Shown: positions 42,934 through 51,599, numbered from the stretch's first letter. The stretch: DNA of 64,000 nt from Bradyrhizobium sp. DOA9 (GCF_000617845.2 NZ_DF820425.1:6764741-6828740), one strand, 5' to 3'. Program-made: numbers and translations. Notes: a model not told the origin generated them from the sequence alone.

Positions 42934-44451
42934 TCAGTTCTCGGACTCGGTGAACACCTCGTCACGCTTGGCGCGCAACACCGGTAGCACCGTAAGCACA
43001 AGCAGGCCCGCCGCGACCACAAGCAGCACCGCCGACAACGGGCGCGTCAAGAACACGCTCCAGTCGCCACGCGAGATCAGCAGCGCCCGGCGCAGGTTCT
43101 CTTCCATCAGCGGTCCCAGCACCATGCCGAGCAGCAACGGCGCCGGCTCGAAATCGTGCTTGATCAGCCAGTAGCCGACGAGCCCGAACACGCCGGCCAG
43201 GATGACGTCGACCGGCGCGTTGTTCACCGAATAGATGCCGATCGCGCAGAAGATCACGATCGAGGGAAACATCAGCCGGTACGGCACGCGCAAGAGCCGC
43301 ACCCAGATTCCGACCAGCGGCAGGTTGATGATGATCAGCATCAGATTGCCGATCCACATCGAGGCGATCATGCCCCAGACGAGATCCGGCTGCTTCTGCA
43401 TCACCTGCGGCCCCGGCACGATGCCGTGAATGGTCATCGCACCCACCATCAGCGCCATCACCGCGTTCGGCGGGATGCCGAGGGTGAGCAGCGGGATGAA
43501 CGAGGTTTGCGCCGCAGCATTGTTGGCACTCTCCGGCCCCGCCACGCCCTCGATGGCCCCTCGGCCGAACCGCAACGGGTTCTTGGCGAGCTTCTTCTCG
43601 AGCGTATAGGCCGCGAACGAGGCGATCACCGCGCCGCCGCCGGGGAGAATACCGAGAATGGAACCGAGCACGGTGCCGCGCAGGATCGGCGGCGTCGCAT
43701 CGGCCAGATCCTTCCTGGTCGGCATCAGGCCGGTGATCTTCTGCTGAACGAGATCGCGGTTCATCTCGGCGCCATGGTCGAGATTGCGAATGATCTCGGC
43801 AAAGCCGAACACGCCCATCGCCACCGTCGCAAAGCCGAGGCCGTCGGCAAGCTCCGGAATGTTGAAGGCCATGCGCGAGGCGCCGGTCTCGATGTCCGAA
43901 CCGACCATCGAAAGCAACAGGCCGAACACGATCATCGCAATCGCCTTCAGCACCGACCCCTTGGCCAGCACCACCGCGAAGATCAGGCCAAGCACCATCA
44001 GCGAGAAATATTCGGCCGGGCCGAACGCCAGTGCGAGCTTCGTCAGGGGTGCGCCGAGCAGTGCGATCAGGACGGTCGCGACGCAGCCGGCGAAGAACGA
44101 GCCGATCGCGGCGATCGCCAGCGCGGGGCCGGCACGCCCTTGCTTCGCCATCTGGTGGCCGTCGATGGCGGTCACCACCGATGTCGCCTCGCCGGGTATG
44201 TTGACCAGGATCGACGTGGTCGAGCCGCCATATTGCGCGCCGTAATAGATGCCGGCGAGCATGATCAGCGCGCCCACCGGCGGCAGTCCGAAGGTGATCG
44301 GCAGCAGCATCGCGACGGTCGCGATGGTGCCAATACCAGGGAGCACGCCGACCAGCGTGCCGACCAGGGCGCCGATCAGACACATCAGAAGGTTGATCGG
44401 AGTAAACGCGACGGCAAAGCCGTGAGCGAGGTTGGCAAAAATATCCATCAC
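42934..44451 (-). CDS. tctA: tripartite tricarboxylate transporter large membrane subunit
   Basis: A 505-residue membrane protein with about twelve helices. Family landmarks are GALVGTLVGVLPGIGTIATVAMLLP, GIYYGAQYGGSTTSILVNIPGE, and the repeated GSILGILPGGGAVIASFAAYTLEKKL with the second half GIPPNAVMALMVGAM. It is the secondary-active pore of the TctABC importer. Starts 4 bases after the tctB stop. Confidence 0.94.
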   Translation of the reverse strand: MMDIFANLAHGFAVAFTPINLLMCLIGALVGTLVGVLPGIGTIATVAMLLPITFGLPPVGALIMLAGIYYGAQYGGSTTSILVNIPGEATSVVTAIDGHQMAKQGRAGPALAIAAIGSFFAGCVATVLIALLGAPLTKLALAFGPAEYFSLMVLGLIFAVVLAKGSVLKAIAMIVFGLLLSMVGSDIETGASRMAFNIPELADGLGFATVAMGVFGFAEIIRNLDHGAEMNRDLVQQKITGLMPTRKDLADATPPILRGTVLGSILGILPGGGAVIASFAAYTLEKKLAKNPLRFGRGAIEGVAGPESANNAAAQTSFIPLLTLGIPPNAVMALMVGAMTIHGIVPGPQVMQKQPDLVWGMIASMWIGNLMLIIINLPLVGIWVRLLRVPYRLMFPSIVIFCAIGIYSVNNAPVDVILAGVFGLVGYWLIKHDFEPAPLLLGMVLGPLMEENLRRALLISRGDWSVFLTRPLSAVLLVVAAGLLVLTVLPVLRAKRDEVFTESEN

Positions 44452-44455
44452 GCCC

Positions 44456-45217
44456 TCACTGCATCAGGAAACGCGGGTACATCGGCATCGGCAGCCCGAG
44501 CACGTAGGGGAACAGGATTGCGCAGCCGAGTGTCAGGCAGGCGCCGACGATCGCCGCCTCCAGCCACCGTGTCTCGTGCGAGCCCATCGCCGCGATCATG
44601 AAGCTCCCGAAGGCCGTGACAATGAGACCGAGGGACCGGATCGACAGGGCGAAGAAGAGGATCGCGGCCACCACGAACAGCGGCCCCCGCCATGAATAAT
44701 GAGCCATCGCCGGCCCATCGGTCAGCAGACCGGTCAAGGCGATGCCGGCGGACAAGGCGACCAGCAGACCGCCGAACATGCGCGGCGCGGTCCCTGCGCC
44801 GAAGGAGAAGCCCCGCATCCCCTGCAAATCGCTCGATGCATACAGCGCGAACAGGGCAACGGCCATCAGGACGACGCCGCCGACATAATCCTGCGCCGAC
44901 CGGATCGTCATGAACAGCGTGAGGATCGCCACCGCGAATAGCGGATAGGAATAGATCAGCGCCAGCAGCACGTCGGACGACATCTTCTTGGTGCCGCCGC
45001 CGAAAGAACCGAACACGGCGCTGGGCGCGCCGGCGAGCAGAGCCGTCGCATGCCCGGTGACGACCGCCGCCGGACCGCGGCCGGTCCCCCAGCCGAAGAT
45101 CGTCCCGATCGACCAGATCAATTCGAAAATCTGCGGCGCAATCGCCAGCAGACAAAAGCCGAGCGCCAGCCGGGTGTTTCGGGTGGCTGTCGCTGAGTGG
45201 CCCATCGTGTCGGCCAT
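44456..45217 (-). CDS. tctB: tripartite tricarboxylate transporter small membrane subunit, extended
   Basis: A 253-residue protein, longer than typical TctB (about 150). The C-terminal half holds the TctB domain with four helices (DYVGGVVLMAVALFALYASSDL, GSFMIAAMGSHETRWLEAAIVGACLTLG). An extra N-terminal part with two helices (LALGFCLLAIAPQIFELIWS and LALIYSYPLFAVAILTLF) precedes it. It would assist TctA. First gene of the operon; its extra N-terminal region is the odd point. Confidence 0.82.
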   Translation of the reverse strand: MADTMGHSATATRNTRLALGFCLLAIAPQIFELIWSIGTIFGWGTGRGPAAVVTGHATALLAGAPSAVFGSFGGGTKKMSSDVLLALIYSYPLFAVAILTLFMTIRSAQDYVGGVVLMAVALFALYASSDLQGMRGFSFGAGTAPRMFGGLLVALSAGIALTGLLTDGPAMAHYSWRGPLFVVAAILFFALSIRSLGLIVTAFGSFMIAAMGSHETRWLEAAIVGACLTLGCAILFPYVLGLPMPMYPRFLMQ

Positions 45218-45312
45218 GCCTGTCTCCTCCGCGACCCGTAAGTCACGAGCACTGTTGTTCTAAATCGGCTGGAACTGGATACCCCGCCCGGATCACTGCC
45301 TAGCGATTTTCA

Positions 45313-45627
45313 TCAGACAATGCCAGCAAAACTCAACACGCCGCCGGCAAGCAGAAGCCAGAGCGGAATAATGCGCGAGATGGTCGCGCCCGCCGCAACC
45401 ATCGCGGTCAGAAGCAGTGCAGCAATTGTGCGATCGGTCGAGCGGGCCAGGATCAGGGCGCTCGCTGCCCTCAATCCGATCAACCGCACAATCAGTGCAG
45501 CCTGGATCAGGCGGTCGACGCGATTTGGCTCGGCCGGTTCGGGAGCCGGATGCCATGATGGGCAAGTAGCGACGCAGGCAGGTACATCGCCATCGTCGCC
45601 AGCCAGCGCGCGTCCCGCGGGCGGCAT
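45313..45627 (-). CDS. uncertain membrane protein fragment, possibly decayed
   Basis: A minus-strand frame whose last 65 residues are hydrophobic (VDRLIQAALIVRLIGLRAAS, then AALLLTAMVAAGATISRII and PLWLLLAGGVLSFAGIV), but whose first 40 are proline- and alanine-rich without character. It looks like the 3' part of a membrane protein joined to noise, or a decayed transporter gene. No start codon is convincing. Tentative. Confidence 0.3.
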   Translation of the reverse strand: MPPAGRALAGDDGDVPACVATCPSWHPAPEPAEPNRVDRLIQAALIVRLIGLRAASALILARSTDRTIAALLLTAMVAAGATISRIIPLWLLLAGGVLSFAGIV

Positions 45628-45687
45628 ACCCACCGCGAACGGCGAGACCGAAAGTGGAGATCAAGGACCAGACCGGGCTTTGGCCCG

Positions 45688-45837
45688 TCATGCTACTTTC
45701 CGCCGCAGGAAATAAGTGACGCCCACGCTGACGGGGATCGCGACCAGCAGCCGCGTCAAGAGCCAGGCCGGCGAGCAGGAGAGCGGGCCGAGGCAGTCCA
45801 GACCTATCCAAAGGGAACTACGGGATTGCGCCTCCAA
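45688..45837 (-). CDS. uncertain small membrane protein, 49 residues
   Basis: TTG 45837 to TGA 45688 gives a 49-residue peptide with a helix (PAWLLTRLLVAIPVSVGVTY) and a basic end FLRRKVA, the look of a small single-helix protein or of the C-terminus of a larger membrane protein. AGAGGG lies immediately before the TTG. It is divergent from the tmRNA promoter. No relatives recognised. Confidence 0.3.
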   Translation of the reverse strand: MEAQSRSSLWIGLDCLGPLSCSPAWLLTRLLVAIPVSVGVTYFLRRKVA

Positions 45838-45841
45838 CCCT

Positions 45842-45870
45842 CTGTTTTTCGGGAGCTTTGCCCCCTATAT
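45842..45870 (+). promoter_or_regulatory. probable ssrA promoter
   Basis: CTATAT at 45865-45870 is a good -10 element. Seventeen bases before it CTGTTT (45842-45847) is a poor -35. A start near 45877 would give an acceptor RNA piece of about 81 bases ending at the CCA, which is the expected size. Confidence 0.45.
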
Positions 45871-45876
45871 TGGGGG

Positions 45877-46205
45877 TGCCGGTTCGCCGGCTATGGAAAT
45901 AAACGGTCGTCGTAATAAACCATTCGGACCCGGGGGCGGTACCCGGCGCCTCCACCAAAGCCCACCATCGGGTGAGCCTGAAGCTGGGCTTTGGCGGGGG
46001 CGAAATAGGATCGACGAGGGCGTAAAGGGCGTGCTTTTTCCCGGTATTGTTCCGCCGTTATCGGGCTACTGCAATAGTTGCCAACGACAACTTTGCTCCG
46101 GTTGCTCAGGCTGCGTAACGCAGTTTGAAAGACCACTCTAAAGTCCTAGCGGGTTAAGCTCCGCTAGGCGGGGTTCGGAGGCACCTGGCAACAGAAGCCT
46201 CCACT
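45877..46205 (+). ncRNA. ssrA: tmRNA, two-piece circularly permuted form
   Basis: The acceptor piece comes first, ending GCGCCTCCACCA with the CCA at 45955-45957. An intervening segment (45958-45995) follows, then the coding piece, beginning GGGGGCGAAATAGGATCGAC at 45996. GGGGGCG (45996-46002) pairs with CGCCTCC (45947-45953) to form the acceptor stem. The tag frame at 46080-46118 encodes ANDNFAPVAQAA and a TAA stop. Later hairpins are CCTAGCGG/CCGCTAGG (46145-46168) and GGAGGC/GCCTCC (46177-46202). tmRNA rescues stalled ribosomes and marks the unfinished protein for proteolysis. The gene order acceptor-then-coding is the known alphaproteobacterial permutation. Ends are approximate. Confidence 0.92.
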
Positions 46206-46321
46206 TTACTCTTTGATTTCTTCTCCGGCGGGGACTCCTGCTCACCCGTCAGGCGCGGTACTATTGCGGCTTGGCGAGTCGGATCGGCAGGGTCCGGCGT
46301 CGAGGATGCAACAGGACCACC

Positions 46322-46840
46322 ATGGCGACCGATCATATCCGATACGATGTGCTGGCCCGCGACGCGCTGCGCGGCGTGCTGCGGAAGGTGCTGACCGATG
46401 CCGCGGCTCATGGTCTGCCGGGCGAGCACCACTTCTTCATCACCTTCGTGTCCAAGGCCGAGGGCGTGAAGCTGTCGCCGCGGCTGCTCGCGCAATATCC
46501 GGAAGAGATGACCATCATCCTCCAGCATCAGTTCTGGGACCTGACCGTGCTCGAAGACCGCTTCGAGGTCGGCCTGTCCTTCGGCGGCATTCCGGAGCGG
46601 CTGGTGGTGCCATTCAGTGCCATCAAGAGCTTCCTCGATCCGTCCGTGAAGTTCGGCCTCCAGTTCGACACCTCCGACGTCGCCGAGGTCACCCCCGAAA
46701 ATCTGCCGGCCGCTCCCGCGCCATCGGCCGTGTCGGTGCCGGCACCTGCCATGGAGAAGGCGGAAGCCGCCGACGAGCCGACTCCACCGAACCAGGGCGG
46801 CGCCGAGGTCGTACGACTCGATCGTTTCCGTAAGAAATGA
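46322..46840 (+). CDS. sspB: SspB-family ClpXP adaptor for tmRNA-tagged proteins
   Basis: A 172-residue protein starting MATDHIRYDVLARDALRG at 46322. The SspB fold is seen in HHFFITFVSKAEGVKLSPR, MTIILQHQFWDLTVLED and FEVGLSFGGIPERLVVPFSAI. A low-complexity Ala/Pro linker (129-160) leads to the C-terminal VVRLDRFRKK, which fits the ClpX-binding tail of SspB. It lies 117 bases after the tmRNA gene on the same strand, so tag and adaptor are encoded side by side. Confidence 0.92.
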   Translation: MATDHIRYDVLARDALRGVLRKVLTDAAAHGLPGEHHFFITFVSKAEGVKLSPRLLAQYPEEMTIILQHQFWDLTVLEDRFEVGLSFGGIPERLVVPFSAIKSFLDPSVKFGLQFDTSDVAEVTPENLPAAPAPSAVSVPAPAMEKAEAADEPTPPNQGGAEVVRLDRFRKK

Positions 46841-46941
46841 TCTAGGTTGGGTCCGCACCCGTCGTACCCGGCCAAACTCCATATATAGAAGTGCATCTCA
46901 AGAGGCTGCGCGGCGTCTCGCGCGGCGAAATGGATGTGCTC

Positions 46942-48363
46942 ATGGCCAAAGCTTCCCGCTCGACGACCGCCCGCCCCGCGACCCGCACCGAGACCGACAG
47001 CTTCGGTCCCATCGAGGTGCCCGCCGACCGCTATTGGGGCGCGCAGACCGAGCGCTCGCGCCAGAACTTTCGCATCGGCACCGACCGCATGCCGATCTCG
47101 CTCGTGCATGCGCTCGGCATGGTCAAGCTCGCCGCCGCGCAGTCCAATCTCGCGCTCGGCCTGCTCGACCGGCGCCGCGCCAATGCCATCATCCGCGCCG
47201 CGCGCGAGGTGGTCGAAGGCAAGCTGGACGACCATTTCCCGCTTGTCGTGTGGCAGACCGGTTCGGGGACGCAGAGCAACATGAACCTCAACGAGGTGAT
47301 CGCCAACCGCGCCAACGAGCTGCTCGGCGGCGAGCTCGGCGCCAAGAAGCCGGTGCATCCCAACGATCACGTCAACATGAGCCAGTCGTCGAACGACTCC
47401 TTCCCGACAGCGATGCACATCGCGGCGGCGAGCCGCATCAATGCCGATCTCGTCCCTGCCCTCGGTGAGTTGCTGCGCGCACTGCGCAAGAAGGAGAAGG
47501 AATTTTCGAAGATCGTGAAGATCGGCCGCACCCATACCCAGGATGCGACGCCGCTGACGCTCGGTCAGGAATTCTCCGGCTATGCCGCGCAGGTCGAAAG
47601 CGGCATCGCCCGGCTCAAGGTCGCGGTGAAGGACCTCTATCCGCTGGCGCAGGGCGGCACCGCCGTCGGCACCGGCCTCAACTCCAAGCCGCGCTTTGCA
47701 AAGCTGTTCGCCAAGCGCGTCGCCGGGATCACCAAGCTGCCCTTCACCAGCGCCGCCAACAAATTCGAGGCGCTGGCCTCGAACGATGCCTATGTGCTGG
47801 CGCACGGCGCCATCAATTCGGTGGCGACCGGCCTGTTCAAGATCGCCAACGACATCCGCCTGCTCGGCTCCGGCCCGCGCTCGGGCCTCGGCGAATTGAT
47901 CCTGCCGGAGAACGAGCCAGGCTCCTCGATCATGCCGGGCAAGGTCAACCCGACGCAGTGCGAGGCGATGACCATGGTGTGCTGCCAGGTGTTCGGCAAT
48001 CACACCGCGATCACTGTCGCCGGCAGCCAGGGCCATTTCGAGCTCAACGTCTACAAGCCGGTGCTGGCCTACAACATGCTGCACTCGATCCGACTGATGG
48101 CGGATGCGGCGCGCTCCTTCACCGAGCATTGCGTCAGCGGCATCCGCGCCGACGAGACGCGCATCAGCGAGCTGATGCAGCGCTCGCTGATGCTGGTGAC
48201 GGCGCTGGCGCCGAAGATCGGCTACGACAACGCCGCCAAGGTGGCCAAGACGGCGCACGCCAACGGCACCACGCTGAAGGAGGAGGCGATGCGGCTCGGC
48301 TTCGTCTCGGCCGACGAGTTCGACCGGCTGGTCCGCCCCGAGAAGATGACCAGCCCGGGATAA
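46942..48363 (+). CDS. fumC: class II fumarate hydratase
   Basis: A 473-residue iron-free fumarase of the citric acid cycle. MAKASRS at 46942 is chosen; MDVL at 46930 is the alternative. TGSGTQSNMNLNEVIANRA (106-124), the general acid-base region GRTHTQDATP with His198, and the signature GSSIMPGKVNP with catalytic Ser329 in the mobile loop are present. Possibly co-transcribed with sspB, 101 bases upstream. Confidence 0.96.
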   Translation: MAKASRSTTARPATRTETDSFGPIEVPADRYWGAQTERSRQNFRIGTDRMPISLVHALGMVKLAAAQSNLALGLLDRRRANAIIRAAREVVEGKLDDHFPLVVWQTGSGTQSNMNLNEVIANRANELLGGELGAKKPVHPNDHVNMSQSSNDSFPTAMHIAAASRINADLVPALGELLRALRKKEKEFSKIVKIGRTHTQDATPLTLGQEFSGYAAQVESGIARLKVAVKDLYPLAQGGTAVGTGLNSKPRFAKLFAKRVAGITKLPFTSAANKFEALASNDAYVLAHGAINSVATGLFKIANDIRLLGSGPRSGLGELILPENEPGSSIMPGKVNPTQCEAMTMVCCQVFGNHTAITVAGSQGHFELNVYKPVLAYNMLHSIRLMADAARSFTEHCVSGIRADETRISELMQRSLMLVTALAPKIGYDNAAKVAKTAHANGTTLKEEAMRLGFVSADEFDRLVRPEKMTSPG

Positions 48364-48639
48364 TTCCGAATTCCGATAGCCATCCGTAATGATACGGACC
48401 CTCGGCGCCCAAAAATATGCGGTTTTGGGGGTGGGATTTGATTACCGTCAATGTTGCGGCAGGGTGGCGTGTTACGCAGCCCTACTGCCCTCGACGGGGC
48501 GAAATTCATCCTTTGATGGCCCCAAGGGCCGATTGACGAGGACGAGCGAATGGCGATCAAGTCTTCTGGGGCGCAATGCGGCGCCCTGTTTCTGAATGTT
48601 TCATCCCTCCTGACGAGGATCGGATGATGGAGACGCGGC
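48364..48639. other. intergenic stretch without recognised gene
   Basis: Between fumC and the DUF4169 gene I see no convincing coding frame. GGCCCCAAGGGCC near 48520 is a small hairpin. Any promoter of the 48640 gene must lie in its right half. Confidence 0.5.
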
Positions 48640-48828
48640 ATGGGGAACGTCATCAACCTGAATCGTTTCAGGAAGCGCGTCGAGCGGGAAGCCTCGGCGA
48701 AGCAGGCGGACGCCAACCGGGCGAAATTCGGGCGCACGAAGGCGGAACGGTCGTCCGAAGCGAAGCAGGCGGACCAGGCCAAGGAGCATCTGGACCAGCA
48801 CCGGATCGATCGCGAGGAGCAGCCATGA
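48640..48828 (+). CDS. DUF4169 family small protein
   Basis: A 62-residue, highly charged protein starting MGNVINLNRFRKRVEREAS, with Lys, Glu, Gln and Ala repeats that predict one long helix. This is the DUF4169 pattern seen in Rhizobiales. Stop overlaps the start of the ribbon-helix-helix gene (ATGA). Such pairs are conserved, but function is unknown; a partner of the DNA-binding protein is one guess. Confidence 0.82.
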   Translation: MGNVINLNRFRKRVEREASAKQADANRAKFGRTKAERSSEAKQADQAKEHLDQHRIDREEQP

Positions 48829-49076
48829 AATCGCCGGTCGTGAAACGGTCGATCGTCGTCGCCGGCCACAAGACCAGCGTCAGCCTGGAAGAGGCGTTCT
48901 GGAACGGCATGAAAGAGATCTCCGGCCTGCGCAACATGACGTTGTCCGAGCTGGTCGGCGAGATCGACAACAACCGCCAGCAGGGCAATCTGTCGTCGGC
49001 GATCCGTCTGTTCGTCCTGGACTACTTCAAGAGCCGCGCCATGGCCGCCCAGCCGGACAAGGTCCCGGCCCAGTAG
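48825..49076 (+). CDS. ribbon-helix-helix domain protein (PF13467 type)
   Basis: An 83-residue protein. The N-terminal strand VVKRSIVVAGHKTSVSLEEAFWNGMKEIS and helices NMTLSELVGEIDN and LSSAIRLFVLDYFKSRA fit the Rhizobiales ribbon-helix-helix family. It probably binds DNA as a dimer. Its ATG overlaps the DUF4169 stop, so translation is coupled. Confidence 0.85.
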   Translation: MKSPVVKRSIVVAGHKTSVSLEEAFWNGMKEISGLRNMTLSELVGEIDNNRQQGNLSSAIRLFVLDYFKSRAMAAQPDKVPAQ

Positions 49077-49082
49077 CCATCG

Positions 49083-49104
49083 GGGGCGCCCGTGACGGCG
49101 CCCC
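49083..49104 (+). terminator. GC hairpin after the ribbon-helix-helix gene
   Basis: GGGGCGCC and GGCGCCCC form a perfect 8-base stem around CGTGAC, 7 bases past the stop. No T tract follows, so termination strength is uncertain. Confidence 0.5.
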
Positions 49105-49109
49105 GGCCT

Positions 49110-49138
49110 CTGCACTTTAAAATCGCTCTAAGGTGCAG
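49110..49138. promoter_or_regulatory. iron-control-element-like palindrome upstream of feoAB
   Basis: CTGCAC (49110-49115) and GTGCAG (49133-49138) are perfect outer arms. Between them TTTAAAA-TCG-CTCTAAG resembles the rhizobial iron control element TTTAGAA-N3-TTCTAAA at 11 of 14 positions. It lies 54 bases before feoA, where Irr or a Fur-family regulator would act. Confidence 0.5.
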
Positions 49139-49191
49139 CTTCGGCGGGCGGGCGCGCTTGACCTCAATGCCCGGCGTTGAAAATACAGGGC

Positions 49192-49467
49192 ATGACCGAC
49201 ACCACTGAAACGCGTTCGCGCATGCCGCTGGGTCTGGCCCAGCGCGGCTATACCGGCGTCATCCAGCACCTCGCCGCCAAGCAGGCGGACTCGGCGCTTT
49301 CGGACGTCGAGCTCGAGAGCCGCCTGATCGAACTCGGCTTCGTCGAGGGCGCCCGGGTCGAGATCCTGCATGAGGGGCTGGTCGGGCGCGATCCGATCGC
49401 GGTACGGGTCGACAGCATCACGATCGCGGTCCGCCGTCGCGAAGCCATGGCCATCATCGTCGCCTGA
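49192..49467 (+). CDS. feoA: ferrous iron transport protein A
   Basis: A 91-residue SH3-like protein starting MTDTTETRSRMPLGLAQRG at 49192 (TTG 49177 is an alternative). RLIELGFVEGARVEILHEG and DPIAVRVDSITIAVRRREA are FeoA landmarks. It supports the FeoB channel. It lies 37 bases upstream of feoB. Confidence 0.9.
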   Translation: MTDTTETRSRMPLGLAQRGYTGVIQHLAAKQADSALSDVELESRLIELGFVEGARVEILHEGLVGRDPIAVRVDSITIAVRRREAMAIIVA

Positions 49468-49504
49468 CGCGCGACCGGAATTTTGCCCCCAGGCCGTTGA
49501 TCCC

Positions 49505-51376
49505 ATGGAAGCACCCCTGCTGCATCTCGCTTTGGTCGGCACGCCCAACAGCGGCAAGACCTCGCTGTTCAACGCGCTGACCGGCAGCCGCCAGAAGGTC
49601 GCGAACTATCCCGGTGTCACGGTCGAGCGCAAGGAAGGCTTCTTCGTTACACCCCTGGGACGCCAGGTCTCCGTGGTCGACCTGCCCGGCACCTATTCGC
49701 TGCGCGGCCGCAGCCCGGACGAGGAGATCACCCGCGACTTCGTGCTCGGCAAGGCCTCCGGCGAGACCCTGCCCGATCTCGTGCTGTGCATCGCCGATTC
49801 CACCAATCTGCGCCTGACCATCCGCCTGCTGCTGGAGCTGAAGCGCACCGGGCGGCCGATGATCCTCGTGCTCAACATGTTCGACATCGCAAGCCGCCGC
49901 GGCATCGATGTCGACGTCGAGCGGCTCGCCAAGGAGCTCGACGTGCCCGTGGTCACCTCGATCGCGGTGCGCAAGGGCGGCACGGCCGACCTGCTCAAGC
50001 TGACCGACGAGATCTCGGCCAAGCTCGCCGCCGTGCCGCAGGACAACAGCTGGCGCGCGCTCAGCGTCAGCGAATTGCGCGCAACCCAGCGCGAGGCCGA
50101 CCGCATCATCGCCGACTGCGTCAGCCTGCCTGCCCGCCCCGACACCTGGACCGCACGGATCGACGCCATCGTGCTGCATCCGGTCGGCGGGCTGATCGTG
50201 CTCGCGCTGATCCTGTTCGTGATGTTCCAGGCGGTGTTCGCCTGGGCGCAGCCGCTGATGGAGCTGCTCAATTCAGGCTTCGAAGCGCTGGGCGAGCTGG
50301 TCCAAGCCACCCTGCCCGCCGGCCTGCTGCAGAGCTTCCTTCAGAACGGCGTGATCTCGGGCGTCGGCAGCGTCATCGTGTTCCTGCCGCAGATCATCAT
50401 CATCTTCCTGCTCATCCTGCTGCTGGAAGATTTCGGCTACATGGCGCGGGCGGCGTTCCTGATGGACCGCATCATGGGCGGCGCCGGGCTGCACGGCCGC
50501 GCCTTCATCCCGCTGCTGTCGAGCTTTGCCTGCGCCATTCCCGGCATCATGGCGACGCGCGTCATCGACGACAAGCGCGACCGGCTGACCACGATCCTGA
50601 TCGCGCCGCTGATGACCTGCTCGGCGCGCATTCCGGTCTATACGCTGATCATCTCCGCGTTCATCCCGGCCAAGGACGTCTGGGGTTTCATCAACCTGCA
50701 GGGCCTCGTGATGTTCGGGCTCTATGCCGCCGGCATCGTCAGTGCGCTCGTCGTCTCGTTCGTAATCAAGTTCTTCATGATCCGCGACTTCGCACCGGCG
50801 CCGTTCATGCTGGAGCTGCCGGACTACAAGATGCCGCGCCTGAAATCCATCGCGATCGGCATCTACACCCGCGCCAGGATGTTCTTGCAGCGCGCGGGCA
50901 CCACGATCTTCTCGATGATGGTGCTGATCTGGTTCCTGGCCTCGTTCCCGCAGCCACCCGCGGGCGCCACCGAGCCTGCGATCGAGTTCAGCCTGGCGGC
51001 GATGATCGGCAAGGCGCTCGAGCCCCTGCTCGCCCCGGTCGGCTTCAACTGGCAGATCGCTGTGGCGCTGATCCCGGGCATGGCGGCGCGCGAGGTCGCG
51101 GTCGCCGCGCTCGGTACCGTCTATGCGATCGAGGGCGGCAAGGAAGCGGCCGAGCAGATCGGCCAGGTGCTGGCGACGAAATGGTCGCTCGCGACCGCGC
51201 TGTCGATGCTGGCCTGGTACATCTTCGCCCCGCAATGCGCCTCCACGCTCGCCGTGATCCGGCGCGAGACCGGCAGCTGGACCTGGATGGGCGTCACCTT
51301 CGCCTACATGCTGGTGCTGGCCTATGCGGCGAGCTTCGTGACGTACAACGTCGCGGTCGCGCTGGGCGCGGGGTAG
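49505..51376 (+). CDS. feoB: ferrous iron transporter FeoB
   Basis: A 623-residue transporter for Fe2+. The G domain has G1 GTPNSGKTS (12-20), G3 DLPGTYS and G4 NMFD. The helical insert is followed by about eight membrane helices with two Gate motifs (GSVIVFLPQIIIIFLLILLLEDFGYMARAAFLMD and the second near MAAREVAVAALGTVYA, the latter with CASTLAVIRRETGSW). No feoC follows. Likely induced by iron limitation through the upstream palindrome. Confidence 0.95.
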   Translation: MEAPLLHLALVGTPNSGKTSLFNALTGSRQKVANYPGVTVERKEGFFVTPLGRQVSVVDLPGTYSLRGRSPDEEITRDFVLGKASGETLPDLVLCIADSTNLRLTIRLLLELKRTGRPMILVLNMFDIASRRGIDVDVERLAKELDVPVVTSIAVRKGGTADLLKLTDEISAKLAAVPQDNSWRALSVSELRATQREADRIIADCVSLPARPDTWTARIDAIVLHPVGGLIVLALILFVMFQAVFAWAQPLMELLNSGFEALGELVQATLPAGLLQSFLQNGVISGVGSVIVFLPQIIIIFLLILLLEDFGYMARAAFLMDRIMGGAGLHGRAFIPLLSSFACAIPGIMATRVIDDKRDRLTTILIAPLMTCSARIPVYTLIISAFIPAKDVWGFINLQGLVMFGLYAAGIVSALVVSFVIKFFMIRDFAPAPFMLELPDYKMPRLKSIAIGIYTRARMFLQRAGTTIFSMMVLIWFLASFPQPPAGATEPAIEFSLAAMIGKALEPLLAPVGFNWQIAVALIPGMAAREVAVAALGTVYAIEGGKEAAEQIGQVLATKWSLATALSMLAWYIFAPQCASTLAVIRRETGSWTWMGVTFAYMLVLAYAASFVTYNVAVALGAG

Positions 51377-51512
51377 CTAATTTAGCCCCCCAAAACAAAA
51401 AGTACGAAAACAACCCCATGCACAGTAGACGGGGATCGTGAAATCAATGGCTTACGCGCAGGGCATGAAAATCGTCCTCCGATGGCCAATCCGATGCGCT
51501 GCACCCGTTGCT

Positions 51513-51529
51513 CCGTCGGGCAAAACAGG
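51513..51529. repeat. 17-base dispersed word, inverted copy of 8785-8801
   Basis: CCGTCGGGCAAAACAGG is the exact reverse complement of the word at 8785-8801. Both copies are in gene-poor stretches. Chance identity of 17 bases in 64 kb is unlikely. Confidence 0.6.
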
Positions 51530-51585
51530 AGCATGATGGCATCATTGGTTGATTGCCAGAACCGGACTGGGAATTCCTTCGCGCT

Positions 51586-51599
51586 TGATCTGAATCAAG
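51586..51599. promoter_or_regulatory. FixK/FNR-type box
   Basis: TTGATCTGAATCAA matches TTGAT-N4-ATCAA perfectly. A start 41 bases downstream (about 51634) would lead into the gene at 51679. The identical box, inverted, is at 53659-53672. Confidence 0.7.

Noticed and set aside
45716..46141. A 141-codon plus-strand frame and an 81-codon minus-strand frame at 45891-46136.
   Set aside because: Both cover the tmRNA gene, whose acceptor stem, CCA end and tag are clear.
46528..48258. A 576-codon minus-strand frame.
   Set aside because: Antisense to sspB and fumC; no protein-like features.
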